Below are positions 51,692 to 60,073 of a stretch of DNA of 64,000 bases, piece by piece; within the stretch, counting starts at the first letter, position 1, and each line of letters starts with the position of its first letter. The notes below the pieces were generated by a model. It was not told where the DNA came from and did no database searches. It saw nothing but the letters and a program-made list of their open reading frames with translations. The stretch is taken from positions 2,418,001 through 2,482,000 of the forward strand of contig OY969604.1 in assembly GCA_963701325.1 (NCBI GenBank), written 5' to 3'. This DNA comes from Bog-756 sp963701325 (lineage in GTDB: Bacteria; Actinomycetota; Acidimicrobiia; Acidimicrobiales; RAAP-2). Made by a program: the position numbers and the translations under genes.

Positions 51692-52609
51692 TTACCGATC
51701 CACGCCCAACGCCGACGCGAGGGCGGCGACCTGGGTTTGGCGAAACCTGTTCACCACGGGCGACTTGGATACGAAGTCGAAGCCATGAAATGCCCCGGCT
51801 ACCACTTCGAGGGAACACTCGACGCCGGCAGCCCGAAGCCCACCCGCATAGGCTAGGGACTCGTCGTGGAAGAGGTCGAGGGTTCCTACGCCGATCCACG
51901 CGGGCGGGAGCCCCGTGAAGTCCAGACAGCGGCCTGGTGCTGCCAGCGGGGTGACCTCAGGTGAGCCGGCCGGAAGCCCGGTGTAGGACTCCCACCCCAA
52001 CCGATTGGCCGCGTTGTTCCACAAGCGCATGTAAGTCTCATCGATGTCGGTACGTGTGGCGGTGCGGTCATCGAGCATGGGATAGGTCAGGAGCTGGAAG
52101 GCGATGGAGATGTCTCCGTCCATGCGGGCGCGGAGAGCGAGGGCCGCTGCCAACCCACCGCCCACGCTGTCCCCACCGACACTCACCTTGGTTGGATCGA
52201 TGTCAGGCTGCGAAGCGAGCCACCCCAGCGCCCGGTAGCAGTCGTCGACTGGCGCGGGGAAGCGGTGCTCAGGTGCGAGCCGGTAGTCGGGGGCTGCGAC
52301 GACGATCCCCAGCTCGTGGGCGAAGTCCCGGCACACGTGGTCGTCTTGCGCTGCACATCCGATCATGTACCCACCTCCGTGAACCCACAACAGCCCCGGG
52401 CGGCGCCCAAGGCCAGTCGACCGGCCGTACACGCGGACTGAAGTGCCACCGACCTGGACGATTTGGACGTCGGGTGCCCTGCGCAGGGCCAGGCACTTGG
52501 TCGCTGCTCGTACCAACTTCACTGTGCGAGGGCCAAAGGGGGCGCGAGGGAGAAAGCGCGCCGTGCGACGCAGATCGGGATGGAACGGGGACACATCGGT
52601 GGTCGCCAC
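51692..52609 (-). CDS. HSL-family alpha/beta hydrolase (esterase)
   Basis: 305 residues from the GTG at 52609; the frame extends to 52684 with no better start. Oxyanion-hole motif WVHGGGYMIG, PDYRLAPEHRFPAP, nucleophile elbow GGDSVGGGLAA, acid region GTLDLFHDES, and GAFHGFD with the catalytic His. It hydrolyses short acyl esters or lactones. It has no signal peptide. Convergent with the solute-binding gene. Confidence 0.88.
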   Translation of the reverse strand: MATTDVSPFHPDLRRTARFLPRAPFGPRTVKLVRAATKCLALRRAPDVQIVQVGGTSVRVYGRSTGLGRRPGLLWVHGGGYMIGCAAQDDHVCRDFAHELGIVVAAPDYRLAPEHRFPAPVDDCYRALGWLASQPDIDPTKVSVGGDSVGGGLAAALALRARMDGDISIAFQLLTYPMLDDRTATRTDIDETYMRLWNNAANRLGWESYTGLPAGSPEVTPLAAPGRCLDFTGLPPAWIGVGTLDLFHDESLAYAGGLRAAGVECSLEVVAGAFHGFDFVSKSPVVNRFRQTQVAALASALGVDR

Positions 52610-52844
52610 GCCGAACCGTAACAAATTGACAGGAACCCTTTTCCACACCCGCAGTGCCGATCGGAGGCACCCTCGGTGGCCCACCTACCCCGCGCTGTGG
52701 GACACCCAAGAAGCCCGTCCGGATCGCAGCACATTGCGGGCGGCGGCTATCTCACCGGGAGCGCCCGCTTGCCGATGCTTTCCACATGCAACCCCTTGTG
52801 GCAGCTCCACATCATGAAGCGCCCAGCGGCGGTCACCCGGTCTC

Positions 52845-53678
52845 CTACTCGTCACTGCCTTGTCGGAACGCAAGCCGGAACATGGCGGGCATGAGCCGGG
52901 ACGGAAGGAGCCGTTGCACGGTGTAGAGCGCCCAGGCATCAGCTCCGACGGGCTGCAGGATCGGTGGGTTCTTGGCTTCGAGGGTGTCGGCAAGCACGGT
53001 TGCGAACTGCTCTGGTGACTTGGCGGTCGAAATCATGCGCTCGCGGTAAGGTTCGAGTCGGTCGTAGACGCGGCGGTAGGGGCTGTCGGGGTCCTGGGGT
53101 GGCTTCGGTCCGTTCACCATGGAAGTGTCGAACATCCCGGTCTCGAGCGCGTGTGCTGAGATGCCGAAGGATGTGAGCTCGACGGCGAGCGTCTCGATCC
53201 AGCGCTCCAGGCCAGCCTTCGACGCGCCGTAGACCGACGCGAACGGGATGCCGATCCGCGCGGTGTAACTGGAGACGGCCACGATGCGCCCGAAGCCCCG
53301 GGCGCGCATCGATGGGAGCAGCAAGGCGGTGAGTCGCATGGGACCGAGGAGGTTGACCTGGAAGATCGCTTGCCACGTGTCGACCGGGGTGTCCTCGAAG
53401 GTGGCGAACACGCCGACACCGGCGTTGTGCACGATGGCGTCGAGCGGGATAGCGGCGAGTTTCGCGGCGGCGCCGTCGATCAAGGAATCATCGAGGAGGT
53501 CGAGCAGTAACGGCTGGACGTCACCGGGGTGGTGTGCGGTCGCGTCTCGTAGCGGGGCGAACTCGTCGTCGATTGAGCGGACCGCGGCGATGACGTTCCA
53601 GCCGCGACGGGTGAGCTCGATGGTCGATGCGGTGCCCAGGCCACCGGATGCGCCGGTGAGCAGGACGATGCGGCTCAA
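52845..53678 (-). CDS. SDR-family oxidoreductase
   Basis: 277 residues: LTGASGGLG, VHNAGVGVFATFEDTP, AVSSYTARIGIPFASVYGASKAG with catalytic Ser/Tyr/Lys, and HALETGMFDTSM. The TTG start overlaps the TGA of the upstream P450 (TTGA), so it is translationally coupled to it. Third gene of the SnoaL-P450-SDR operon. Confidence 0.88.
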   Translation of the reverse strand: MSRIVLLTGASGGLGTASTIELTRRGWNVIAAVRSIDDEFAPLRDATAHHPGDVQPLLLDLLDDSLIDGAAAKLAAIPLDAIVHNAGVGVFATFEDTPVDTWQAIFQVNLLGPMRLTALLLPSMRARGFGRIVAVSSYTARIGIPFASVYGASKAGLERWIETLAVELTSFGISAHALETGMFDTSMVNGPKPPQDPDSPYRRVYDRLEPYRERMISTAKSPEQFATVLADTLEAKNPPILQPVGADAWALYTVQRLLPSRLMPAMFRLAFRQGSDE

Positions 53679-54859
53679 CCGGGCACGCGCTCGAAGACGA
53701 GCGGGAGGTGCTCGACCTGGCGGAGCAGCGGGGTGTACTCAAGCTCGACACCGTCGGGGATGCAGTACTCAGGGATGCGCCGGTGCCACTCGCCAATGGC
53801 GACGCGGAGCTCGAGGCGGGCGAGGTGCGATCCGAGACAGCGGTGGATCCCCCGGCCGAAGCCGAAGTGGCGGTTGACCTCACGGTCGAACTCCACGACG
53901 TCGGCTCGTTCGTGGATTCGCTCGTCCGTGTTCGCGGAGCCGAGCAGGCACACCACCTGGTTGCCCGCCTTGAGGGGGCAGCCACCCAGTTCGAGGTCCT
54001 CGGTGACGATGCGGGGGACGAAGGGAACCGGGGATTCGAAGCGCAGGAGCTCCTCGATCGCCGCGGGGATGATTGCGGGATCATCCACGATGGGCCGCCG
54101 GTGCTCAGCCTTTCTGGCGAACCATGCGAAGAAACACGTGAGGCTGTCGGTCACGGTGTCGAGCCCGGCCACGATCATGAGCTGGCAGACGCCAAGCAGT
54201 TCCTCCTCGGTCAAGGGCCGCCCATTGATCTGGGCGTTGACGAGGTGTGTGAGGAGGTCGTCGCGGGGATCGCGACGCCGTTCGGCGATAAGGCGGCGGA
54301 ACCGCTCGTTGGCCCGTTCCTTGGCCTGAAGCAGGAACTCGTTGCTGATCTCCTGACCGTGGAGGAAGTCGTGCTTCAAACGGAGGAAGAAGTCGAGCTC
54401 GTCCGGCGGCAGACCCATGAGGTCGAGGAACACGCCGCAAGGAAGCGGAACCGCGAACTCCTGGGCGAAGTCGCATTCGCCTCGTTCGATGAACCCGTCG
54501 ATCAATCCGTTGGCCCGCCGGGTGATGTCGGGCTCGAGTCGCTTCACGGGTTTGGGGCCGAATAGCGGATCGAGCAGCCGCCGATACTTCCTGTGCTCCG
54601 GCGGGTCGATGTTCTCCGGGATCATTGGGAACGGCGCCACCTCCGGTGGCAGGAAGTCCGAGGAGAACAGCGCGGGGTTGTTGAGCACGTACTCGATGTC
54701 GCTGTGCTTGGCGACGAAGACGTTGCTCCGCTCGGACCCATACATGTCCGGCAACCTCATCACCGGGTTCGTGTCACGCATTAGCTGGTAGTACGGCTGT
54801 GGCGCCCTGGCGAACTCGGGCTGGAGGAGGGAGTCGAACTCGAAGACCGGCTGCTCCAT
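53675..54859 (-). CDS. Cytochrome P450
   Basis: 394 residues from ATG 54859 (the frame runs to 55330, but that overlaps the SnoaL gene and is not coding-like). I-helix MIVAGLDTVTDSLT, ExxR EELLRFES, and heme loop NRHFGFGRGIHRCLGSHLARLE. Start shares one base with the SnoaL stop (TGATG), the stop overlaps the SDR start. Product likely oxidises a small lipophilic molecule that the SnoaL and SDR proteins then process. Confidence 0.94.
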   Translation of the reverse strand: MEQPVFEFDSLLQPEFARAPQPYYQLMRDTNPVMRLPDMYGSERSNVFVAKHSDIEYVLNNPALFSSDFLPPEVAPFPMIPENIDPPEHRKYRRLLDPLFGPKPVKRLEPDITRRANGLIDGFIERGECDFAQEFAVPLPCGVFLDLMGLPPDELDFFLRLKHDFLHGQEISNEFLLQAKERANERFRRLIAERRRDPRDDLLTHLVNAQINGRPLTEEELLGVCQLMIVAGLDTVTDSLTCFFAWFARKAEHRRPIVDDPAIIPAAIEELLRFESPVPFVPRIVTEDLELGGCPLKAGNQVVCLLGSANTDERIHERADVVEFDREVNRHFGFGRGIHRCLGSHLARLELRVAIGEWHRRIPEYCIPDGVELEYTPLLRQVEHLPLVFERVPG

Positions 54860-55266
54860 CAACCGGCGGGGACGAGGCCGCTGTAGTCCTCGCCCGAGAG
54901 CATCTTCCCGATCAGGCCGGTGTCGAAGTAATCGGTCCAGCGCGTGATCTTCGCGTCGCGCACGACGAAGGTGCCCATCACCGGCACGCCGTGGACGCTG
55001 CCGTCGAACCCGCTGATCATGTCGACCCGCTCGGTTAGCACAACCTCGCCGTTGCTGGCGACGTTCACCATCCGGTACTCGTAGGTGTCCGGGAACATCG
55101 CGAACTGGCCCGCCAGGTCGGCCAAGACGTCCTCGACGCCTTCCTTCGCCGGCATCCCAGTGTTTTGGTATGCGACGCCGTCGGCCAGGAACTCCCGGAG
55201 CGCCTCCGCGTCGCGCTTGCTCATCGCGGCGCAGAACGCCTGCACCACATCGATCGGATCTGCCAC
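54859..55266 (-). CDS. SnoaL/NTF2-like small protein
   Basis: 135 residues, NTF2-like cone fold expected: DPIDVVQAFCAAMSKRDAEALREFLADGVAYQNTGMP at the start, GVPVMGTFVVRDAKITRWTDYFDTGLI at the end. Such proteins act as limonene-epoxide-hydrolase-like or polyketide cyclase-like enzymes, or as binding proteins. GTG 55266 has AGGAGG five bases upstream, so it is preferred over ATG 55299. First gene of the SnoaL-P450-SDR operon; it diverges from a TetR gene. Confidence 0.8.
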   Translation of the reverse strand: MADPIDVVQAFCAAMSKRDAEALREFLADGVAYQNTGMPAKEGVEDVLADLAGQFAMFPDTYEYRMVNVASNGEVVLTERVDMISGFDGSVHGVPVMGTFVVRDAKITRWTDYFDTGLIGKMLSGEDYSGLVPAG

Positions 55267-55296
55267 CGCAACCTCCTGAGCTCGGGCCCGCACCGG

Positions 55297-55323
55297 CATA
55301 CTGACTGTACGTCGACCATACTG
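55297..55323. promoter_or_regulatory. Direct repeat CATACTG with 20-base period between divergent genes
   Basis: Two identical CATACTG heptamers start at 55297 and 55317, two helical turns apart, with GTCGAC in between. Located between the TetR gene and the SnoaL-P450-SDR operon, so it is a plausible operator. Confidence 0.45.
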
Positions 55324-55328
55324 GTTGC

Positions 55329-55961
55329 ATGACAGCCGGTCAACGAGACGGCGAGACGAGGCGCAAGCCGCCCTCGGCCGCCGTCGCCGAGCGCGCCGAA
55401 GCCACCCGCAGCGCGCTCGTCGCCGCCGCCCGCCAGCTCTTCGTCGAGCGGGGCTACCACGACACCAGCACGGAGGAGATCGTCGCCCTTGCCGCCGTCG
55501 GCACCCGTGGAGCGCTCTACCACCACTTTGCCGACAAGCGCGCCCTGTTCGTCGCCGTGTTCGAAGCAGTAGAGGAGGACCTCGTCGTCGTCGCCGGATC
55601 TCAGCTCGTCGAGGCACCACCGCTCGAGATGCTCCGCAACGGGCTCCTAGGGTTCCTCGACGCATCACTGACCCCCGAGGTCCAGCGCATCCTCCTCATC
55701 GACGGCCCCGCCGTCCTCGGCTGGCAGGAGTGGCGCGCCGTCGAAGCCCGCTACGGCCTAGGCGGAATCCAAGCCATGCTGGAGCTCGCCGTTGCTGACG
55801 GCTCGCTCGCCAAACAACCGCTCGAAGTCATGGCCCACCTCCTGCTCGCGACCGCCGACGAGGCAGCCCTGTACATCGCCAACGCGGAGGATTCCCGAGC
55901 GGCCCGCGACCAAGCCGTCGCCGCGATCGACCGGCTGCTGGCCGGACTCCGACGCAGTTAG
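55329..55961 (+). CDS. TetR-family transcriptional regulator
   Basis: 210 residues. HTH in AARQLFVERGYHDTSTEEIVALAAVGTRGALYHHFADKRALF (about 37-78), followed by a helical ligand domain. ATG start. Divergent from the SnoaL-P450-SDR operon by about 60 bases, a usual layout for a local repressor. A possible terminator hairpin (GCCCGA/TCGGGC, 56000-56018) follows. Confidence 0.92.
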   Translation: MTAGQRDGETRRKPPSAAVAERAEATRSALVAAARQLFVERGYHDTSTEEIVALAAVGTRGALYHHFADKRALFVAVFEAVEEDLVVVAGSQLVEAPPLEMLRNGLLGFLDASLTPEVQRILLIDGPAVLGWQEWRAVEARYGLGGIQAMLELAVADGSLAKQPLEVMAHLLLATADEAALYIANAEDSRAARDQAVAAIDRLLAGLRRS

Positions 55962-56102
55962 TGGCAGCGCGCAATGACGGACTCTTGGCGCCCCACTCGG
56001 CCCGAAGGATTCTCGGGCGCTGAGACGGCAAGGACGCTGCGGAGTGGTCTCGGCGCGACCGCGGATTGTCCGTTCTGCTGTGACTCGGGATGAAAGTTGG
56101 AG

Positions 56103-56645
56103 TCACGGGTGGACGGTACCCGGGGGTGGCTCGATGTCTGAGACCGGAGGCTCCAGATAGCTGGCGGACAGCTTGGCGGCCGATGCGCCTGGGTAGGTGC
56201 TCGAAACCGCATTAAGACAGTTGTCCAGAAACTCGTGTAGGCCGAAGAACACGCGCTCCGCAGCTTCAGCGTCCCTATCGTGGGGGAGATAACCGCTATG
56301 GGTGATCTTATTGCGAAGAAGGTAGAGGTTGGCCCAATAATGGCCTATTGGACGCCTTTTGTCTGTAATGTCCCACGATCCTCCTAAATGTTCTGCCAGT
56401 TCCCGCTTGACCAACGAAGCGAACGGCAGCTGTGCAAGCATATTGTCGATTTCCGACTCGGCAATTCCCTTATCATGGAGCAGTAGAGCCCACAACTCGT
56501 AGAGGAGCGTTTCTGCCGCCACTTGGAAGCTAACTATCGCGTCTGCCGAGTCGCCTTCGTACCTCCGACGCTCGGCGCGCGCTTGCCATTGGAAGGCATT
56601 GACAAATGGTTTCTGGCGGAGAATCGCGTCAGTCGTATCGGCCAA
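56103..56645 (-). CDS. HEPN-like protein beside tRNA-Leu
   Basis: 180 residues, all-helical in appearance: DAIVSFQVAAETLLYELWALL, then LLRNKITHSGYLP, whose RNKITH matches the Rx4H active-site motif of HEPN ribonucleases. HEPN proteins are often toxins or defence effectors. No adjacent antitoxin (MNT) gene is seen. The DNA is visibly lower in GC than its neighbours, which suggests transfer. The start is a TTG and the N-terminus may have been cut by the adjacent transposase fragment, so the full protein could once have been longer. Confidence 0.55.
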   Translation of the reverse strand: MADTTDAILRQKPFVNAFQWQARAERRRYEGDSADAIVSFQVAAETLLYELWALLLHDKGIAESEIDNMLAQLPFASLVKRELAEHLGGSWDITDKRRPIGHYWANLYLLRNKITHSGYLPHDRDAEAAERVFFGLHEFLDNCLNAVSSTYPGASAAKLSASYLEPPVSDIEPPPGTVHP

Positions 56646-56684
56646 GCGCGCCTCGATGGCTGCAACAGAGATTGGAACCCGTGG

Positions 56685-56998
56685 CTTCGCATCGGGCTAA
56701 CGAGGGGATGAACGGCTACCTGAAGGACGGGGCTCGGGAGGCGCTGGCTGATCCCCAACGTCGGAGAATCCGGGGGGTGGCGGCCCAGAGTGTCTTCGTC
56801 GCCGCCCTCCTGTGGGCGGCCAACCTCCGCAAGATCGATGGGTTCCTCACCGAGTGGGCCGCGGTGGTCGTCGGGACCGTCCGCCCACGGCCCCGGAGGC
56901 GCCGGACCCAGGCTCTCCGGCAGTGGCTTCCCGGACAGCGACCCCCGGCGTCACCTGTCACCGGGGGTTCCGGTCCGGATCCCCCCACTGCGGCCTGA
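56685..56998 (+). pseudogene. Transposase C-terminal fragment
   Basis: Reads ANEGMNGYLKDGAREALADP and RIRGVAAQSVFVAALLWAANLRKI, a pattern I associate with the C-terminal end of an actinobacterial transposase; the IS family is not certain. No catalytic region is present upstream. The frame continues back to 56606 only by chance. It is a remnant next to tRNA-Leu. Confidence 0.55.
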
Positions 56999-57152
56999 GA
57001 GAGGCGATCGCACCACCAGTTTGGTCACCGCCGAAGCTTCGTCGCGTTCGGGGACGGACCGGATGGGGTATCCCGGGATGCGATAGTCACCCACACCACA
57101 GGGAAGGGATCGAGCAGCGGTGTAAGGAGCATTGTTGACCCCCGCGGACACC

Positions 57153-57217
57153 CACGCGCGACGTGCAGTTGCAGTTTTGTCGTCGCGGCACGAACAGTTT
57201 TGTCGACACCCCTGAGT
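57153..57217. repeat. IS-end-like repeat abutting tRNA-Leu
   Basis: Matches 30396-30460: two AGTTTTGTCG copies 23 bases apart (57173, 57196), the second followed by ACACCCCTGAGT. It ends three bases from the tRNA 3' end. The stretch 56999-57152 has no gene. Confidence 0.6.
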
Positions 57218-57220
57218 GAG

Positions 57221-57304
<84 letters not shown>

Positions 57305-57559
57305 GAGTGACCGCGAGAGGCTACCCGATGTTCGAAGCCCTCATCACCGGCAGATCACGATGGACAGCGCCCTCCCGTGACGACGGAATCCGGTCTGCCT
57401 GCAACGGTCGATCGGAGCGAAAGCCGATGGTGTCGGTACCGGGCGGCCAGGCCTGGGCCTACTCGGACCAGGGACCCGCTCCAGGCGCCCGACTCGACGG
57501 CCAGCAGGGCCGCCGCCGTACCACTACCAGGGGGTTGACACCGATAGGCTGACGCCAAC

Positions 57560-58219
57560 ATGGGACTCCAGAAGTTCGAAGGGCGCCTCGAGCGCATGGT
57601 CGACGGGACCCTGTCCAAAGCGTTTCGGGGTGAGTTGCACCCCGTGGAGATCGGTCGTCGGGTCACCCGGGAGATGGACCTCCAGCGGCGGCTGGGTATC
57701 CAGGGTCGCCTCATCGCGCCCAACGCGTTCGTCATCCATCTCTCACCCACCGATTTCGACCGGTTCGAGAGCTTTCTCGACGCGCTGGTCCGGGAACTGG
57801 AAGAGGCCGCCCGTGAGCACGCCCGGAGCGAGGACTACGTCTTCGTCGGCCCGGTCACCGTCTCAGTGGTGGAGGACCCCCGGCAGCGCCGGGGGCGCTT
57901 CGCGGTGATCTCGGACGTCCACGAGGGCCCGGCGGGCGTCCCGGCCGCCTCCATCGTGCTGGCGGACGGGGAGCGGGTCGTCCTCGGATCCGATCCGATC
58001 ACCATCGGCCGCCTCCCCGAGAGCGGGGTGGTGATCTCTGACCCCAACGCCAGCCGCCGCCACGCTGAAGTCCGCTGGACCGGCAGTGAGGTGGTCCTGG
58101 TGGACCTCAACTCGACCAACGGGACCAGGGTCAACGGCGCCCCGGTGCACGAGCGGGTCCTGGCCGATGGCGACCAGATCGTGATCGGGACCACCGTGCT
58201 CCGTTTCGAGACCTCGTGA
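57560..58219 (+). CDS. fhaA: FhaA-like protein: DUF3662 plus FHA domain
   Basis: 219 residues. Residues 1-125 are the DUF3662 domain (GLQKFEGRLERMVDGTLSKAF, GRRVTREMD). Residues about 140-215 are FHA, with IGRLPESGVVI, SRRHAEV and LNSTNGTRVNG phosphothreonine-binding loops. It lacks the long central linker of the mycobacterial protein. It reads phosphothreonine marks made by PknB-type kinases and links them to cell-wall synthesis in the family. First gene of the operon. ATG start, with no clear ribosome site. Confidence 0.9.
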   Translation: MGLQKFEGRLERMVDGTLSKAFRGELHPVEIGRRVTREMDLQRRLGIQGRLIAPNAFVIHLSPTDFDRFESFLDALVRELEEAAREHARSEDYVFVGPVTVSVVEDPRQRRGRFAVISDVHEGPAGVPAASIVLADGERVVLGSDPITIGRLPESGVVISDPNASRRHAEVRWTGSEVVLVDLNSTNGTRVNGAPVHERVLADGDQIVIGTTVLRFETS

Positions 58220-58236
58220 GCCTCGGCACCTGAGCC

Positions 58237-58734
58237 TTGATCCACCTCCTTTCGCTGACACTCCCGGGACCCACGAACAACACCCCGGTCCTGCAGGCCC
58301 TCGAAATCGGGGTCATCCTGCTCGTCTGGCTCTTCTTCATGTGGGTCGTCCGAGCTGTGTGGGTGGAGGTGCGACCCCTCAAGCGCGTCCGCCGCCGGCG
58401 CAAGGACGTCGACCCGGTGGTCGACGGGAAGCGTCGCCGCCGCCAGCTCCGACTCCACGTGATCCGCCCCGACGATCAGGCCGGCAGGGTCTTCGAGATC
58501 GGAGACGAGGTCACCGTCGGTCGAGCCGCCGGATGCGGGGTTCCCATCGACTACGACTCCTACTCCTCGAACCTCCATGCCAGGCTCTTCCGACTCGACG
58601 GCGACCTCTGGGCAGAGGACCTGGGATCGACCAACGGGACATGGGTCAACACCATCCGCATCGAGGATCGCACGAAGCTCGAGAAGGGGGATCTGCTCCA
58701 GGTCGGCGGGACCGTGTTCGAGGTCGGGAGGTGA
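58237..58734 (+). CDS. fhaB: FhaB-like membrane FHA-domain protein
   Basis: 165 residues: an N-terminal transmembrane helix (ALEIGVILLVWLFFMWVVRAVWV), a basic linker (KRVRRRRKD), and an FHA domain with VGRAAGCGVPI, SNLHARL and LGSTNGTWVN. Homologue of the mycobacterial FipA/FhaB at the division site. TTG is the apparent start, 18 bases after the fhaA stop. PstP gene starts one base after the stop. Confidence 0.88.
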   Translation: MIHLLSLTLPGPTNNTPVLQALEIGVILLVWLFFMWVVRAVWVEVRPLKRVRRRRKDVDPVVDGKRRRRQLRLHVIRPDDQAGRVFEIGDEVTVGRAAGCGVPIDYDSYSSNLHARLFRLDGDLWAEDLGSTNGTWVNTIRIEDRTKLEKGDLLQVGGTVFEVGR

Positions 58735-58735
58735 G

Positions 58736-60073
58736 ATGACCCTCCTCCGATCGGGATCGGCAACCGACACCGGCCTCGTCCGCTCGGTCAACCAGGATCT
58801 GGCCGTCGAATCGCCGACGCTGTTCGCGGTGGCCGACGGAATGGGCGGGCATGCCGGTGGAGAGGTCGCCGCCCGTCTGGCCGTGGACACCCTCTCCGTC
58901 TCCTTCGGCCGCCAGCCGACAGGGGCCGGGCTCAGCGAGGCGGTCACCCAGGCCAACACCGTCGTGTGGGAGCACAGCCTCGAGAACCCCGAGCTCCGCG
59001 GGATGGGCACCACGATGACGGCGGCAGCCCTGGTCAACGAAGCCGGGCGGGATGTCCTGGCTCTGGTCAACGTCGGGGACTCGCGCTCCTACCGCTTCCA
59101 CGACGGGGAGCTGACCCAGATCACCATCGACCACAGCCTGGCCGAGGAGATGGTCCGGACCGGCGAGCTGACCGTGGCCGAGGCATCGGTCCACCCCCAC
59201 CGGCACATCCTGACCAGGGCGCTGGGCGTCTCAGCCGATGTGGCGGTTGATCTCTGGCGGATCCAGCCGGTCCGGGGGGACCGCTTCCTACTCTGCAGCG
59301 ACGGCCTCACCAATGAGCTCGAGCCCGAACAGATCAGCGAGGTCCTTGCCACGGTCCCCGATCCTCAGACTGCGGCAGACCTGCTGGTTCGAGCTGCCCG
59401 GACCCACGGTGGGAGCGACAACATCACCGTCGTCGTCATCGATGTCGTGGTGGGTGAGGACGACGCGGCCGACGCACCCGCTGTGGCTGCTGTCACGCCG
59501 GATTTCCAGAGCGAGCTGGTCCCGCCGAGCACCGACGACGGGGCGCCCGAGGAGCCGGTCGAGAGCCTCCCCGGTCCCGAACCGCTCAAGCCGAAGTGGC
59601 GCGATCGTCGGAGGGCCAAGCGGCGCGCCAGGCGCGCAGCGCGCGGCCGGCGGGTGATCACCATGCGGATGATCTTGTTCTTCGTCGTCCTGGGCGCGAT
59701 CGTGGCGGGGGGACTGTTCGCGCTGAAGTGGTACGACACCAACTCGTACTTTGTCCGGGCCAACGGGAACGAGTTGGTGATCTACCAGGGCCGCATCGGC
59801 GGATTCCTCTGGTACCACCCGGTGAAGGTGGAGAACACCGACACCACGACCGCCGACATCCCGGCGTACTACATCCCTGCGGTCCAGGCCGGCGTGGAAA
59901 AAGGATCGGTGGCCGATGCCCGGACCTACGTGACCAACCTGGTGCAGACTCAGTGTCAGCAGAACCCGAGCGTTGACCCGCTGGGCTGCGCCTCGGCAGG
60001 CGCGTCCACGACCACGACCACGACGGTGCCGGCCGGAGCCGGCTCGGTTCCGACCACGACGAGGGCGCCCTGA
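58736..60073 (+). CDS. pstP: PP2C-type Ser/Thr protein phosphatase PstP
   Basis: 445 residues. Phosphatase domain residues 1-240: GLVRSVNQD, VADGMGGHAGGEVAA (metal-binding Asp), VNVGDSRSYR, LCSDGLTNEL, and SDNITVVVID. A basic linker (RDRRRAKRRARRAARGRR) precedes one transmembrane helix (ILFFVVLGAIVAGGLFAL), then an extracytoplasmic tail with a Thr-rich end. Metal-dependent counterpart of PknB. Start ATG one base after fhaB; the stop overlaps the pbpA start (TGATG). Confidence 0.93.
   Translation: MTLLRSGSATDTGLVRSVNQDLAVESPTLFAVADGMGGHAGGEVAARLAVDTLSVSFGRQPTGAGLSEAVTQANTVVWEHSLENPELRGMGTTMTAAALVNEAGRDVLALVNVGDSRSYRFHDGELTQITIDHSLAEEMVRTGELTVAEASVHPHRHILTRALGVSADVAVDLWRIQPVRGDRFLLCSDGLTNELEPEQISEVLATVPDPQTAADLLVRAARTHGGSDNITVVVIDVVVGEDDAADAPAVAAVTPDFQSELVPPSTDDGAPEEPVESLPGPEPLKPKWRDRRRAKRRARRAARGRRVITMRMILFFVVLGAIVAGGLFALKWYDTNSYFVRANGNELVIYQGRIGGFLWYHPVKVENTDTTTADIPAYYIPAVQAGVEKGSVADARTYVTNLVQTQCQQNPSVDPLGCASAGASTTTTTTVPAGAGSVPTTTRAP

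Noticed and set aside
57535..57550. TTGACA and TAGGCT as the fhaA promoter
   Set aside because: The boxes are only four bases apart, so they cannot form one promoter. TAGGCT alone might serve a leaderless transcript, but the evidence is too weak.
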